NCBI GenBank assembly: GCA_900315705.1
Contig: ONAB01000011.1
Span: 1 to 64,000, forward strand
DNA length: 64,000 nucleotides
Direction: 5' to 3'
Source of the DNA: an uncultured Bacteroidales bacterium
Lineage (GTDB): Bacteria; Bacteroidota; Bacteroidia; Bacteroidales; WCHB1-69
The position numbers and the translations under genes are program-made. This document shows, piece after piece, positions 38,197-45,863 of this stretch. Within the stretch, counting starts at the first letter, position 1. Each line of letters begins with the position of its first letter. Under the pieces are notes generated by a model. The model did not search any database. It saw only the letters and a program-made list of their open reading frames with translations, and had not been told where the DNA came from.

Positions 38197-38772
38197 ATGA
38201 ATAACACGGAATTGAAAATCGTCTTCCATTTATTGCAAGACAAACATAACGCAGGCAAGACCTTCCGGCAAATAGCAGCGGAAACTGGCACCTCAGTCGG
38301 GTCAGTACACAGCACAATGGCAAACCTAACTGAGCGAGGATATCTCATCGACAACGGTATGACGCGTGTGCTACGCAAAAGGTCATCGCTGATTGACAGG
38401 TGGGCCTTGTTTTATGGCGAAAAACTGAAAGAGAAATTGTTCGTTTGCCGATTCAAATTCCTCACCCCGGAAGTGGCCGAACAATGGCGGGTTATTGTTT
38501 TGCCCGACACACTCAGTTGGAGCGGCGAGCCTGCTGCAGCCCTGTTGGACAAATATTTAGCTCCCCAACGCTGGGACATCTACACGACTGACACCGCAAA
38601 TCCGCTGATTTCTACTGGACGAATGATCCCTGACCCTCAGGGCAATATCTTTGTGTATCGGAAATTTTGGAAAGAACAGGACACGCCTTTACTCATTATC
38701 TACGCCGACCTCTTAGCCACCCAGGACGACCGCTGTCGCGAAGCCGCCGAACGAATCAAGCCCCTCATTTAA
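38197..38772 (+). CDS. AbiEi-family antitoxin (type IV toxin-antitoxin)
   Basis: 191 residues. The N-terminal 55 residues form a winged helix (LKIVFHLLQDKHNAGKTFRQ...GSVHSTMANLTERGYL), as expected of the self-repressing AbiEi antitoxins. The rest is the AbiEi C-terminal domain, with a weakly conserved ending (PLLIIYADLLATQDDRCREA). The ATG at 38197 matches the start of the winged helix; an upstream start at 38137 would add 20 hydrophobic residues and overlap the leader. The stop lies 2 nt before the toxin ATG. AbiEi proteins usually bind inverted repeats upstream of their own operon; none was found by eye. Confidence 0.8.
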   Translation: MNNTELKIVFHLLQDKHNAGKTFRQIAAETGTSVGSVHSTMANLTERGYLIDNGMTRVLRKRSSLIDRWALFYGEKLKEKLFVCRFKFLTPEVAEQWRVIVLPDTLSWSGEPAAALLDKYLAPQRWDIYTTDTANPLISTGRMIPDPQGNIFVYRKFWKEQDTPLLIIYADLLATQDDRCREAAERIKPLI

Positions 38773-38774
38773 TT

Positions 38775-39623
38775 ATGGAATTCGCTATTACTAAAGCTGA
38801 CTTGAAGAATCCGCTGCTGGCGGAAACGCTCCATTCATTGGCAGAATGTTACGCCGCTTTGAATATGGAATTGTACGTCGTGGGGGCTGTCGCGCGTGAC
38901 CTCGCACTACGCCTACTCAAAATAAACGACCCCTATCGTGGAACAATGGACTTAGATGCGGCTGTTCTTTTGGCGGATTGGGAGCAATACCAACAACTCA
39001 CGGAGATTTTACTGAATCACAGATTTCTTAAAGCTACTGAAAAACAACGCTTTTACTATGCGAGCACAACAGGGAACTATCGATATATGGTTGACATCGT
39101 GCCATTCGGAACAATTGCGCACCAAGAGCTTTTGGCTTGGCCCCCGGATGGTCATCCGGTTATGTCGGTTCGTTGTTTTGAAGATGTTATGTCCCACGCC
39201 GATACGGTGACAGTGGACAACACCTTCTCTTTTCATTTGGCCTCGTTGAGCGGGCAGTTCCTAATCAAGTTGGATGCGTGGCTGGACCGACATACGCTCA
39301 CCAAGAAGGACGCTTCGGATATGGTGCACATATTACGTAACGTGTATATGGCGTATGCGTTGTCGCGACAAGCGTTGCCTCCCGAAATCAACATTGAAGT
39401 CGGCGAGTTTGATATTGTCGTGGCCGGAGCGGAATGGATTGCCTCTGATCTATGCTTTATTTTGTCAAAGGAACACCGTCGGTTCTACGCAACAATGCTT
39501 CAAAACGAAGTGAATCAAGAAGAAAACAGTGAATTGATCAACGATTTGCTTGACGCTTCCGATACACGACAATACACAGTGTTTCGTCAAGCGATTAACC
39601 GAATGTCGCAAATATTATCCTAA
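38775..39623 (+). CDS. AbiEii-family nucleotidyltransferase toxin
   Basis: 282 residues. Nucleotidyltransferase-fold motifs: VVGAVARDLALRL (about residues 27-39), the metal-binding pair in GTMDLDAAVLLADWEQY, a further Asp in VDIVPFG, and the AbiEii signature LIKLDAWLDRHTLTKKDASD (about residues 165-184). Characterised AbiEii toxins transfer nucleotides and arrest growth, and AbiE pairs cause abortive infection by phage. All catalytic positions I can see are intact, so the toxin is probably active. The gene ends 14 nt before the right-hand 38-bp repeat. Confidence 0.82.
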   Translation: MEFAITKADLKNPLLAETLHSLAECYAALNMELYVVGAVARDLALRLLKINDPYRGTMDLDAAVLLADWEQYQQLTEILLNHRFLKATEKQRFYYASTTGNYRYMVDIVPFGTIAHQELLAWPPDGHPVMSVRCFEDVMSHADTVTVDNTFSFHLASLSGQFLIKLDAWLDRHTLTKKDASDMVHILRNVYMAYALSRQALPPEINIEVGEFDIVVAGAEWIASDLCFILSKEHRRFYATMLQNEVNQEENSELINDLLDASDTRQYTVFRQAINRMSQILS

Positions 39624-39637
39624 GCATAAACAACAAA

Positions 39638-39675
39638 CTGCTGCCACCCCTGTTTATGCCGTTTGCAGGGTTTTA
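39638..39675 (+). repeat. 38-bp direct repeat, right copy
   Basis: Exact copy of 37454-37491. It still encodes the transporter tail and, with the next base, a stop codon (TAG in place of TAA), though no open transporter frame leads into it. Confidence 0.95.
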
Positions 39676-39732
39676 GACATCTGCAAGGCACAACGGTCGA
39701 TAATGCCGGACACACATCCGTGCACCCCCACA

Positions 39733-39771
39733 ATCTAACTCTCCATTCTCCATTCTCAATTCTCCATTCTC
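39733..39771 (-). repeat. 7-nt tandem repeat at the end of the TPR gene
   Basis: On the minus strand the stop codon runs straight into repeats alternating GAATTGA and GAATGGA (about five units). The stop and last codons are embedded in the array. Confidence 0.75.
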
Positions 39772-40621
39772 AATTCTTAACTTCCCCCGCCTTTCTGTAC
39801 TCTTCCGCATACTGGTAGAACTTCCTCGCCATCTCCATATTATTGCGCCGTTCCGCCTCCTTGGCAATCGCGATGTAGGACTCGTACACCCCCTCACGCG
39901 AAAGCAGGATGCCGTGGTAATAGTCGTCATTGCAGTAGCCGGAGGGCATATTGGAGCAGAACTGCTCCAACGCCAGGAAGAGTTCCAGCGCGTCGGCGGA
40001 GTGGCCGCTCTTGATCAACGCACTGCCAGTGTTGTAGAGCCGGTCATATAGCACAAGGGTAAAGTCGGAGACATCCCGCTCCTGCTGTTCGTTGAGGTCG
40101 CACTTGGTGTACAACTGATGAATGAGTTCCACCGACTCCTTATACTCCCTGCGGGCCAATTTGAGCTTGGCCTTGAGCAGGAGGGCGTCGGGCTGGTACT
40201 TGTTGAACTCGAGGGCACGGTCGAGATTATAAAGGGCGTTGACGGTGTCGCGATAATGCAGTTCCTCCACTGCCTGATTGTAGAAAATGCGGTCCACCAA
40301 ACCCTTGCGCGTGCCTAAGAGACGCTCCATCTGCCCGGCACGGTAGGCCACTTTCTGGAAATGGGACTTTACAAGATAGTAGTCGGTGGAAAGGCAGTGC
40401 GGGAGCGCGGGCATTGTGCTCGTCTTGAAGCGCTCCATCTCACGCAGGATGTCCTGGAGGAAGAGATAATGCAGGGAGATGATTTCGGGGTCCTCGGTGT
40501 TGAGCTGGTCAAGGCGGGCGTTCCACTTGCGGAACACGGACTCCACAGAGTCGCACGGCACCTGCGCCCTGCCCAGCAGGGTGCTGCAAACCAGTACAAG
40601 GATGAAGAGTGCTTTTTTCAA
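39770..40621 (-). CDS. Secreted TPR-like protein of unknown function
   Basis: 283 residues with a signal peptide (MKKALFILVLVCSTLLGRA, then Q). The body is helical, with TPR-like units (AVEELHYRDTVNALYNLDRA, NKYQPDALLLKAKLKLARRE, MARKFYQYAEEYRKAGE). It starts 4 nt after the thioredoxin lipoprotein stop, so the two are one operon and both act in the envelope. No named family recognised. Confidence 0.7.
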   Translation of the reverse strand: MKKALFILVLVCSTLLGRAQVPCDSVESVFRKWNARLDQLNTEDPEIISLHYLFLQDILREMERFKTSTMPALPHCLSTDYYLVKSHFQKVAYRAGQMERLLGTRKGLVDRIFYNQAVEELHYRDTVNALYNLDRALEFNKYQPDALLLKAKLKLARREYKESVELIHQLYTKCDLNEQQERDVSDFTLVLYDRLYNTGSALIKSGHSADALELFLALEQFCSNMPSGYCNDDYYHGILLSREGVYESYIAIAKEAERRNNMEMARKFYQYAEEYRKAGEVKN

Positions 40622-40625
40622 AGGG

Positions 40626-41159
40626 CTACTTGTTGAGGAAGTCGTTAATGGCAGCGTCCAGTTCGCTCTCCGTGGGGGCCCCTACCATACGAGTAGGCGC
40701 TGTGGTGCGGTTGAAGAACATCAACGTGGGGATGCTCTGGATGCCGAAACGGTCGCAGATCTCACGGGCATTATCCACATTCAGCTTGTAAATAATGAGT
40801 TTCCCCTGATATTTCTTGGCCATCCGCTCCATCATAGGCTGTATCTGGCGGCAAGGTCCACACCAGTTGGCGAAGAAATCCACAATGCAGGGCGTATTGC
40901 CCTTGTAACGGAAGCCTTTTTCATCGTAAAGGTCCGTAATCAATTCCGTGAAATCCGAAGGGCTCAGCACAATGACCTCTCCGGAGAGGTTCTCCTCCCT
41001 TACGGGGTTATCCTCGGCCTGAGTCTTGGAAATATAGGGGTTGTCCGTCTGCTCCGTGGCCGGAGTTTGCGGAGTGTCCGGTGCCTCCTGTCCCTTGGAA
41101 TGACAGGAACAGAGGAATATAGTCAACAAGGAAATCGTGAAAAGGGAAAGCGGTTTCAT
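40626..41159 (-). CDS. Thioredoxin-fold lipoprotein
   Basis: 177 residues. Lipoprotein signal ending LCSC, then a Pro/Glu/Thr-rich linker and a thioredoxin domain with the active site WCGPC (VDFFANWCGPCRQIQPMM) and the cis-Pro loop GIQSIPTLMFF. It is probably a periplasm-facing disulfide reductase. The ATG at 41159 fits the signal peptide; a longer frame from 41213 crosses the promoter box. Confidence 0.85.
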   Translation of the reverse strand: MKPLSLFTISLLTIFLCSCHSKGQEAPDTPQTPATEQTDNPYISKTQAEDNPVREENLSGEVIVLSPSDFTELITDLYDEKGFRYKGNTPCIVDFFANWCGPCRQIQPMMERMAKKYQGKLIIYKLNVDNAREICDRFGIQSIPTLMFFNRTTAPTRMVGAPTESELDAAINDFLNK

Positions 41160-41190
41160 CTTACAGGTTATTGGTTTTATAAAAACGCGG

Positions 41191-41198
41191 CAAAAATA
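41191..41198 (-). promoter_or_regulatory. Promoter -7 box (TATTTTTG) for the thioredoxin/TPR operon
   Basis: Minus-strand TATTTTTGCCGCG, 32 nt before the ATG at 41159. Confidence 0.6.
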
Positions 41199-41251
41199 AT
41201 CATTTTTTTGCAAAATAAGGAAAAAGGTTTTCAGCGTAGAGCAATCCCACC

Positions 41252-42184
41252 CTACTCAAGCTGCCAGTCGGCGACTTTCATATCATCATCGGTGAGGATG
41301 GAAAGGTAGTTCATATAGCGTGATTCGGCGATGCGCCCCTCGGCCACGGCCTGCCGCACAGCGCAGTCAGGCTCGTGCCAGTGTATGCAGTTGTCAAAGC
41401 GGCACTGGTTGTTGTAGGCCCTGATTTCCGGGAAATAGTCGCGGACCTCCTCCTTGGAATACTGGATGAGTCCGAACTCCTTGATGCCGGGCGTGTCCAT
41501 CATATAGCCGTCGGCGATGGGGAACATCTCAGCAAAGGTGGTGGTGTGGCGACCCTTCAGGTGCTGCTTGGAGATCTCTCCCACCCGGATGTCCAGACTG
41601 GGGTCGATGCAGTGGATGAGGGCGCTCTTGCCCGTGCCGGAATGCCCGCTGAACAGGGAGACCTTGCCGGTCATCCGTTGATGCAATTCCTCGATGCCAA
41701 GACCTGTCTTTGCAGAGGTGCGTAGCGTCTCGTAACCAGCCTGTTCATAGAGGGCCGAGAGGCGCTCCACCACGGCCAGCTCCTTGTCATCATACAAGTC
41801 CATCTTGTTGAACACCAAACAGACAGGTATTCTGAAGCCTTCGGCCGAGACCAGAAAACGGTCGATGAACCCCAACGAGGTGCGCGGCTCCTTCAGGGTG
41901 ACCATCAGGAAGCAGACGTCGATGTTGGCGGCTATGACGTGGCTGATTTTGGAAAGGTTGGTGCTCTTGCGCTCGATATAGTTGCGGCGCGTCTCTATGC
42001 CCACAATCGTGGCTGTGCCGTCGGCCTCGCGCTCCACGGTCACGTGATCGCCCACCACCACCGGATTGGTGCTCTTGATGCCGTGGATGCGGAACTGCCC
42101 GCGCAGGCGACAAGGCAGCACCTCGCCCCCGTCGGTGAGGACGTCGTACCAGCTGCCGGTGGATTTCATCACTAAACCATTCAT
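41252..42184 (-). CDS. rsgA: Ribosome small-subunit-dependent GTPase A
   Basis: 310 residues; late 30S assembly GTPase. An OB domain comes first, then the circularly permuted GTPase with G4 (FNKMD) before G1 (GHSGTGKSAL) and G3 (DTPGIKEFG). The zinc knuckle is intact in CRFDNCIHWHEPDC. An in-frame ATG at 42169 is an alternative start. It lies 12 nt downstream of the dxr gene on the same strand. Confidence 0.94.
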   Translation of the reverse strand: MNGLVMKSTGSWYDVLTDGGEVLPCRLRGQFRIHGIKSTNPVVVGDHVTVEREADGTATIVGIETRRNYIERKSTNLSKISHVIAANIDVCFLMVTLKEPRTSLGFIDRFLVSAEGFRIPVCLVFNKMDLYDDKELAVVERLSALYEQAGYETLRTSAKTGLGIEELHQRMTGKVSLFSGHSGTGKSALIHCIDPSLDIRVGEISKQHLKGRHTTTFAEMFPIADGYMMDTPGIKEFGLIQYSKEEVRDYFPEIRAYNNQCRFDNCIHWHEPDCAVRQAVAEGRIAESRYMNYLSILTDDDMKVADWQLE

Positions 42185-42196
42185 AAGCGGAGTGCG

Positions 42197-43366
42197 TTAA
42201 AGGGGTTTTGTGGCCATCAGACGCGCTTTCGTCTCCCGGTCCACCTCCAGATACTCATCCACGCTCGCAGGCTTGCAGAAGTCGGCTTTAGCCAACGCCT
42301 CCTCAATGACGCGCGGTATCTCCACATAGCGGATTTTCTCCTGCAAGAACCACTGCACGGCCACCTCGTTGGCGGCATTCATCACACAGGGCATATTGCC
42401 GCCCTGCGCGGAGGCACGGTAGGCTATGTCCAAGCAAGGGAATAATGCACGATCGGGCTGCTCGAAAGTGAGCTGCGGATACTTCGAGAAGTCGAAACGG
42501 GGAAACTTGTTCTCCAAGCGGAAGGGATAGGTAATGGCGTACTGGATGGGGAGTTTCATATCGGGAAGACCCAGTTGGGCCTTGATGGAGCCGTCGTGGA
42601 ACTGCACCAGTGAGTGGACAATGGACTGGGGATGCACCACCGTCTCGATGCGCTCCAAAGGGATGTCGAAGAGCCACTTGGCCTCGATAACTTCCAGGCC
42701 CTTGTTCATCAGCGTGGAGCTGTCGATGGTGACCTTTGGGCCCATCTGCCAGTTGGGATGGCGAAGTGCCTTGGCAAGGGTCACCTGCTCCAGTTGCTCG
42801 CGCGTGTAGCCGCGGAACGGTCCTCCCGAAGCGGTGATGATAAGCTTCTCGATGGCATTGTGATGCTCGCCGGCCAGGGCCTGGAAGATGGCGGAATGCT
42901 CCGAATCGACAGGATAGATGAAGGTCTGCATCTCGCGGGCCTTGCGCGTCATCAGCTCGCCGGCCACCACCAGAGTCTCCTTGTTGGCCAAAGCTATGAG
43001 CTTGCCGCACTCGATGGCGTGATAGACAGGACGCAGACCGGCCACCCCCACGATACAGGAGAGCACCATATCCACGCACTCCATCTCGCAGACGTCGCAC
43101 AATGACTGCTCGCCGCAGAAGACCTTCACGTCCTCATCGGCCAACGCCTCCTTCACCACCTTGTAGGCGGCCTCCTGGACCACCACCACGATGTTGGGTT
43201 TGTAGCGACGGGCCTGTTCAATGAGCAGGTCGGCGCTGCTGTTGGCCGCAATGACCTCCAGCTGCAGAAGGTCTGGATATTGTTCGATGACCTCCAGCGA
43301 CTGCACACCCATCGAGCCCGTGGAGCCCAAGAGGGCAATCCGACGCTTATGTGCCGGTTCGTTCAT
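42197..43366 (-). CDS. dxr: 1-deoxy-D-xylulose 5-phosphate reductoisomerase
   Basis: 389 residues; makes MEP in the non-mevalonate isoprenoid pathway. NADPH motif LLGSTGSMGVQ near the N-terminus, ALANKETLVVAGE, the flexible catalytic loop VDSEHSAIFQ, GGPFRGYTREQL, and substrate ligands in SSTLMNKGLEVIEA. The ATG at 43366 is 1 nt past the adk stop, so the two genes are coupled; an in-frame start at 43408 would overlap adk. Confidence 0.95.
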   Translation of the reverse strand: MNEPAHKRRIALLGSTGSMGVQSLEVIEQYPDLLQLEVIAANSSADLLIEQARRYKPNIVVVVQEAAYKVVKEALADEDVKVFCGEQSLCDVCEMECVDMVLSCIVGVAGLRPVYHAIECGKLIALANKETLVVAGELMTRKAREMQTFIYPVDSEHSAIFQALAGEHHNAIEKLIITASGGPFRGYTREQLEQVTLAKALRHPNWQMGPKVTIDSSTLMNKGLEVIEAKWLFDIPLERIETVVHPQSIVHSLVQFHDGSIKAQLGLPDMKLPIQYAITYPFRLENKFPRFDFSKYPQLTFEQPDRALFPCLDIAYRASAQGGNMPCVMNAANEVAVQWFLQEKIRYVEIPRVIEEALAKADFCKPASVDEYLEVDRETKARLMATKPL

Positions 43367-43367
43367 C

Positions 43368-43940
43368 TTATTGGCGGTATTTGTCAATGGTGGCGCAGAT
43401 ATCGGCAAACACGTGCTCGATATCCTGCATACCGTTCAGTTGTATCAGCTTGCCCTGGGCTTTGTAATAGTCCACCAGGGGCATTGTCTGGCTGAAGAAA
43501 TTGGCCACGCGAGCCTTGACGGTCTCGGGGGTGTCGTCGGCACGATTTTCAAGCTGGGCACGCTTCAGGATGCGCTTCTCCACCTCCTCGGTTTCCACAA
43601 AGAGATAGATCACCATATCAATCTCAAGCGTAGGGAAGAGTGTCTTGTCGTCGAGCATCTCCGCCTGCTTGATGGTGCGGGGCACGCCGTCGAAAATGAA
43701 GCCCTTGCTCTCGTTATGCTTCTGGATATGGTTGTTGAGCATCCCCAAGGTAATGTCATCAGGACAAAGGTCTCCGCGATTGATAATCTCCTGGGCTTTG
43801 AGACCCAGCGGGGTCTTATGGGAAATCTCATAACGGAAAAGGTCTCCGGTGGAGACGTGGTCGAAGCCATATTTCTCGACCATCAGTTTGGCTTGTGTGC
43901 CCTTGCCGCTGCCGGGGGCGCCGAAAAGAACGATATTCAT
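43368..43940 (-). CDS. adk: Adenylate kinase
   Basis: 190 residues; short-type enzyme without the zinc LID. P-loop GAPGSGKGTQ, FIFDGVPRTIKQAEML and the Arg-rich LID region KRAQLENRADDTPETVKAR. Interconverts ATP, ADP and AMP. It sits between hpt (27 nt upstream) and dxr in a nucleotide/isoprenoid operon. Confidence 0.96.
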   Translation of the reverse strand: MNIVLFGAPGSGKGTQAKLMVEKYGFDHVSTGDLFRYEISHKTPLGLKAQEIINRGDLCPDDITLGMLNNHIQKHNESKGFIFDGVPRTIKQAEMLDDKTLFPTLEIDMVIYLFVETEEVEKRILKRAQLENRADDTPETVKARVANFFSQTMPLVDYYKAQGKLIQLNGMQDIEHVFADICATIDKYRQ

Positions 43941-43967
43941 AGTTTATTGTTTTTTAGATTATTCATT

Positions 43968-44507
43968 TTATTCAACCACCTGATAGATGTTGTTGTAGTT
44001 GCGGCCGTAGCCGTTGTAATCGAGACCGTAGCCGACGATGAACTTGTTGGGAATGGAGATGCCCACATAGTGGATGGGCAGGTCAAGCTTGTAGGCGTCA
44101 GGCTTGTAGGTCAGGGTGGCGATGCGCATATCGCGCAGGCCCGTGGACTTGAGCATCTCCACCAGATGGCTGTAGGTGCGACCCGTATCCACTATGTCCT
44201 CAATCACCAGCACGCGCTGCCCCGTGAGGTCTTCGGTCAAGCCGATGAGGTTCTGCACCTTGTTAGTGGACTGCGTGCCGCTGTAAGAGGCGACTTTCAC
44301 GCAAGTGACCCTGCAGGGCACCTTGATTCGCTTGAGCAGATCCACGGCAAAAAAGACGGCGCCATTGAGCGTAATCAGCACAATGGGAGTGTCGTTCTTG
44401 TAATCTTCGTTAATTTGGTCGGCCACACGTTGTATAGCCTCTTCAATTTGCTTATCGGTGATATATTTGACAAAAGTCTTGTCAAGGACCTGAATCGTTT
44501 CTGGCAT
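43968..44507 (-). CDS. hpt: Hypoxanthine phosphoribosyltransferase
   Basis: 179 residues. PRPP-binding motif VLVIEDIVDTGRTYSHL, the flexible-loop region KVASYSGTQST, and purine-contact segment near YKLDLPIHYVG. Salvages hypoxanthine and guanine. The ATG at 44507 is preferred to an in-frame start at 44582, since the promoter box at 44528-44535 lies between them. Confidence 0.92.
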   Translation of the reverse strand: MPETIQVLDKTFVKYITDKQIEEAIQRVADQINEDYKNDTPIVLITLNGAVFFAVDLLKRIKVPCRVTCVKVASYSGTQSTNKVQNLIGLTEDLTGQRVLVIEDIVDTGRTYSHLVEMLKSTGLRDMRIATLTYKPDAYKLDLPIHYVGISIPNKFIVGYGLDYNGYGRNYNNIYQVVE

Positions 44508-44527
44508 AGCTTTGGAATTACGGGGTG

Positions 44528-44535
44528 CAAAAATA
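44528..44535 (-). promoter_or_regulatory. Promoter -7 box (TATTTTTG) for hpt-adk-dxr-rsgA
   Basis: Minus-strand TATTTTTGCACCCC, 20 nt before the hpt ATG. Confidence 0.6.
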
Positions 44536-44555
44536 TACAAAATCCCCATTGGGCG

Positions 44556-44580
44556 GGCGCTTTCTCCACAAAAAAGCGCC
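44556..44580. terminator. Possible hairpin after the NamZ-like gene
   Basis: Inverted repeat GGCGCTTT / AAAGCGCC, 14 nt past the stop of the gene at 44595 on the minus strand. The T tract is in the loop and not after the stem, so its strength as a terminator is doubtful. Confidence 0.4.
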
Positions 44581-44594
44581 ACGCTCCCCCACCC

Positions 44595-45758
44595 TTAGTC
44601 GTAGAGCAGATAGCGGCTGCGCACCTCCTTGAACTGCTCGAGGTCCTCCTGCCAGGAGGCGCGGATTTCGGTCTCGCTTTTGCCCTGGATCACCTGCTTG
44701 CGCAACAAGTCAGTGCCCGCGAGCTTGTCGAAGAAACTGGCATTGGAGAAGAACTTCTCCTTGTCGGCAAAGCGTTTGTAGGCGGTCAGGAGATAACCCA
44801 GCTGGAGGCCGCCATCACTATTGAGGTTCTCTTTCGCATACTCCGTCAAGTCAAAGCCCTGACATTTGCGGTCCTTGTAGGGTGGGTTTTCCGACACGCC
44901 TTTGATGGCCACGGGAGTGAAGGTGCAATTGCCGCCTGTGAAGCCCGGGAAGCCGTAGAGTTGGAAGGGTGTCGGGGTGCCGCGCCCCACGCTCACGGCC
45001 GCGCCCTCAAAGAAACAGAGCGACGGGTACAGGAATATGGCCTCTGGCGTCTGCAGGTTGGGCGACGGCGCCACGGGCAACTTATAGCGAGTATCGTGCG
45101 TGTAGTTTTCCAGTTCGATGACCGTCAGTGCACACTGGACACCACCCTTCAGCCAGCCCTCGCCATTGATCATACGGGCGTACTCCCCTATCGTCATCCC
45201 ATAGACCACCGGCACGGGATGCATCCCCACAAACGAGGTAAACCCCGGTTTGAGCACAGGACCGTCCACATAGAATCCGTTGGGGTTGGGGCGGTCAAGC
45301 ACAATGACTTGGCAGTCCTTTTCAGCAGCAGCCTCCATCACATAGTGCAGCGTGGAGATGTAAGTGTAAAAACGGCACCCCACGTCCTGCAGGTCAAAGA
45401 GCAGCACATCCACATCCTCCATCTGCTCCGGGGTGGGCTTCTTGTTCTTGCCGTAAAGGGAAACGATGCTCACGCCCGTCTTGGAGTCCACGGAGGATGC
45501 AATGTGGGCGCCGGCCTCGGCATTGCCCCGGAAGCCGTGCTCCGGACAGAAAATCTTGACTACTTGCACACCCGACGACAACAGGGTGTCCACCAGATGG
45601 GTTTTGCCCACCATAGAGGTCTGGTTGCCGCACACCGCCACGCGCTTTCCCTCCAACAGGGGCAGATACTGCTCGGTGCACTCGGCCCCCACAATAACCT
45701 GGGACCAGCCCGTCAACGCGAGCAAACATACACATATTGACAAAACTACTTTTTTCAT
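44595..45758 (-). CDS. DUF1343 / NamZ-like exo-beta-N-acetylmuramidase
   Basis: 387 residues with a signal peptide (MKKVVLSICVCLLALTGWS, then Q). Family motifs: GKRVAVCGNQTSMVG, FCPEHGFRGNAEAGAHI, LLFDLQDVGCRFYTYISTLH, VLDRPNPNGFYVDGPVL, SVGRGTPTPFQLYG. Characterised NamZ removes terminal MurNAc from peptidoglycan fragments, so a role in cell-wall recycling is likely. The ATG at 45758 is preferred to a GTG at 45764. Confidence 0.88.
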   Translation of the reverse strand: MKKVVLSICVCLLALTGWSQVIVGAECTEQYLPLLEGKRVAVCGNQTSMVGKTHLVDTLLSSGVQVVKIFCPEHGFRGNAEAGAHIASSVDSKTGVSIVSLYGKNKKPTPEQMEDVDVLLFDLQDVGCRFYTYISTLHYVMEAAAEKDCQVIVLDRPNPNGFYVDGPVLKPGFTSFVGMHPVPVVYGMTIGEYARMINGEGWLKGGVQCALTVIELENYTHDTRYKLPVAPSPNLQTPEAIFLYPSLCFFEGAAVSVGRGTPTPFQLYGFPGFTGGNCTFTPVAIKGVSENPPYKDRKCQGFDLTEYAKENLNSDGGLQLGYLLTAYKRFADKEKFFSNASFFDKLAGTDLLRKQVIQGKSETEIRASWQEDLEQFKEVRSRYLLYD

Positions 45759-45810
45759 ACGCACTATAAACGTTGAGGTTTGGTTTGTATTATGTTTCCT
45801 TCTTTATAAA

Positions 45811-45841
45811 AAAACTACCCGAAATGAATCCGGGTAGTTTT
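45811..45841 (-). terminator. Terminator of the giant T9SS gene
   Basis: 11-bp perfect stem AAAACTACCCG / CGGGTAGTTTT, loop of 9 nt, followed on the minus strand by a T run. It lies 22 nt past the stop at 45864. Confidence 0.85.
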
Positions 45842-45863
45842 GGAATTTATGTTAAAAAGAGGG

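Noticed and set aside
43221-45740. 839-codon plus-strand open frame
   Set aside because: Crosses dxr, adk, hpt and the NamZ-like gene in antisense; all four have full family motifs on the minus strand.
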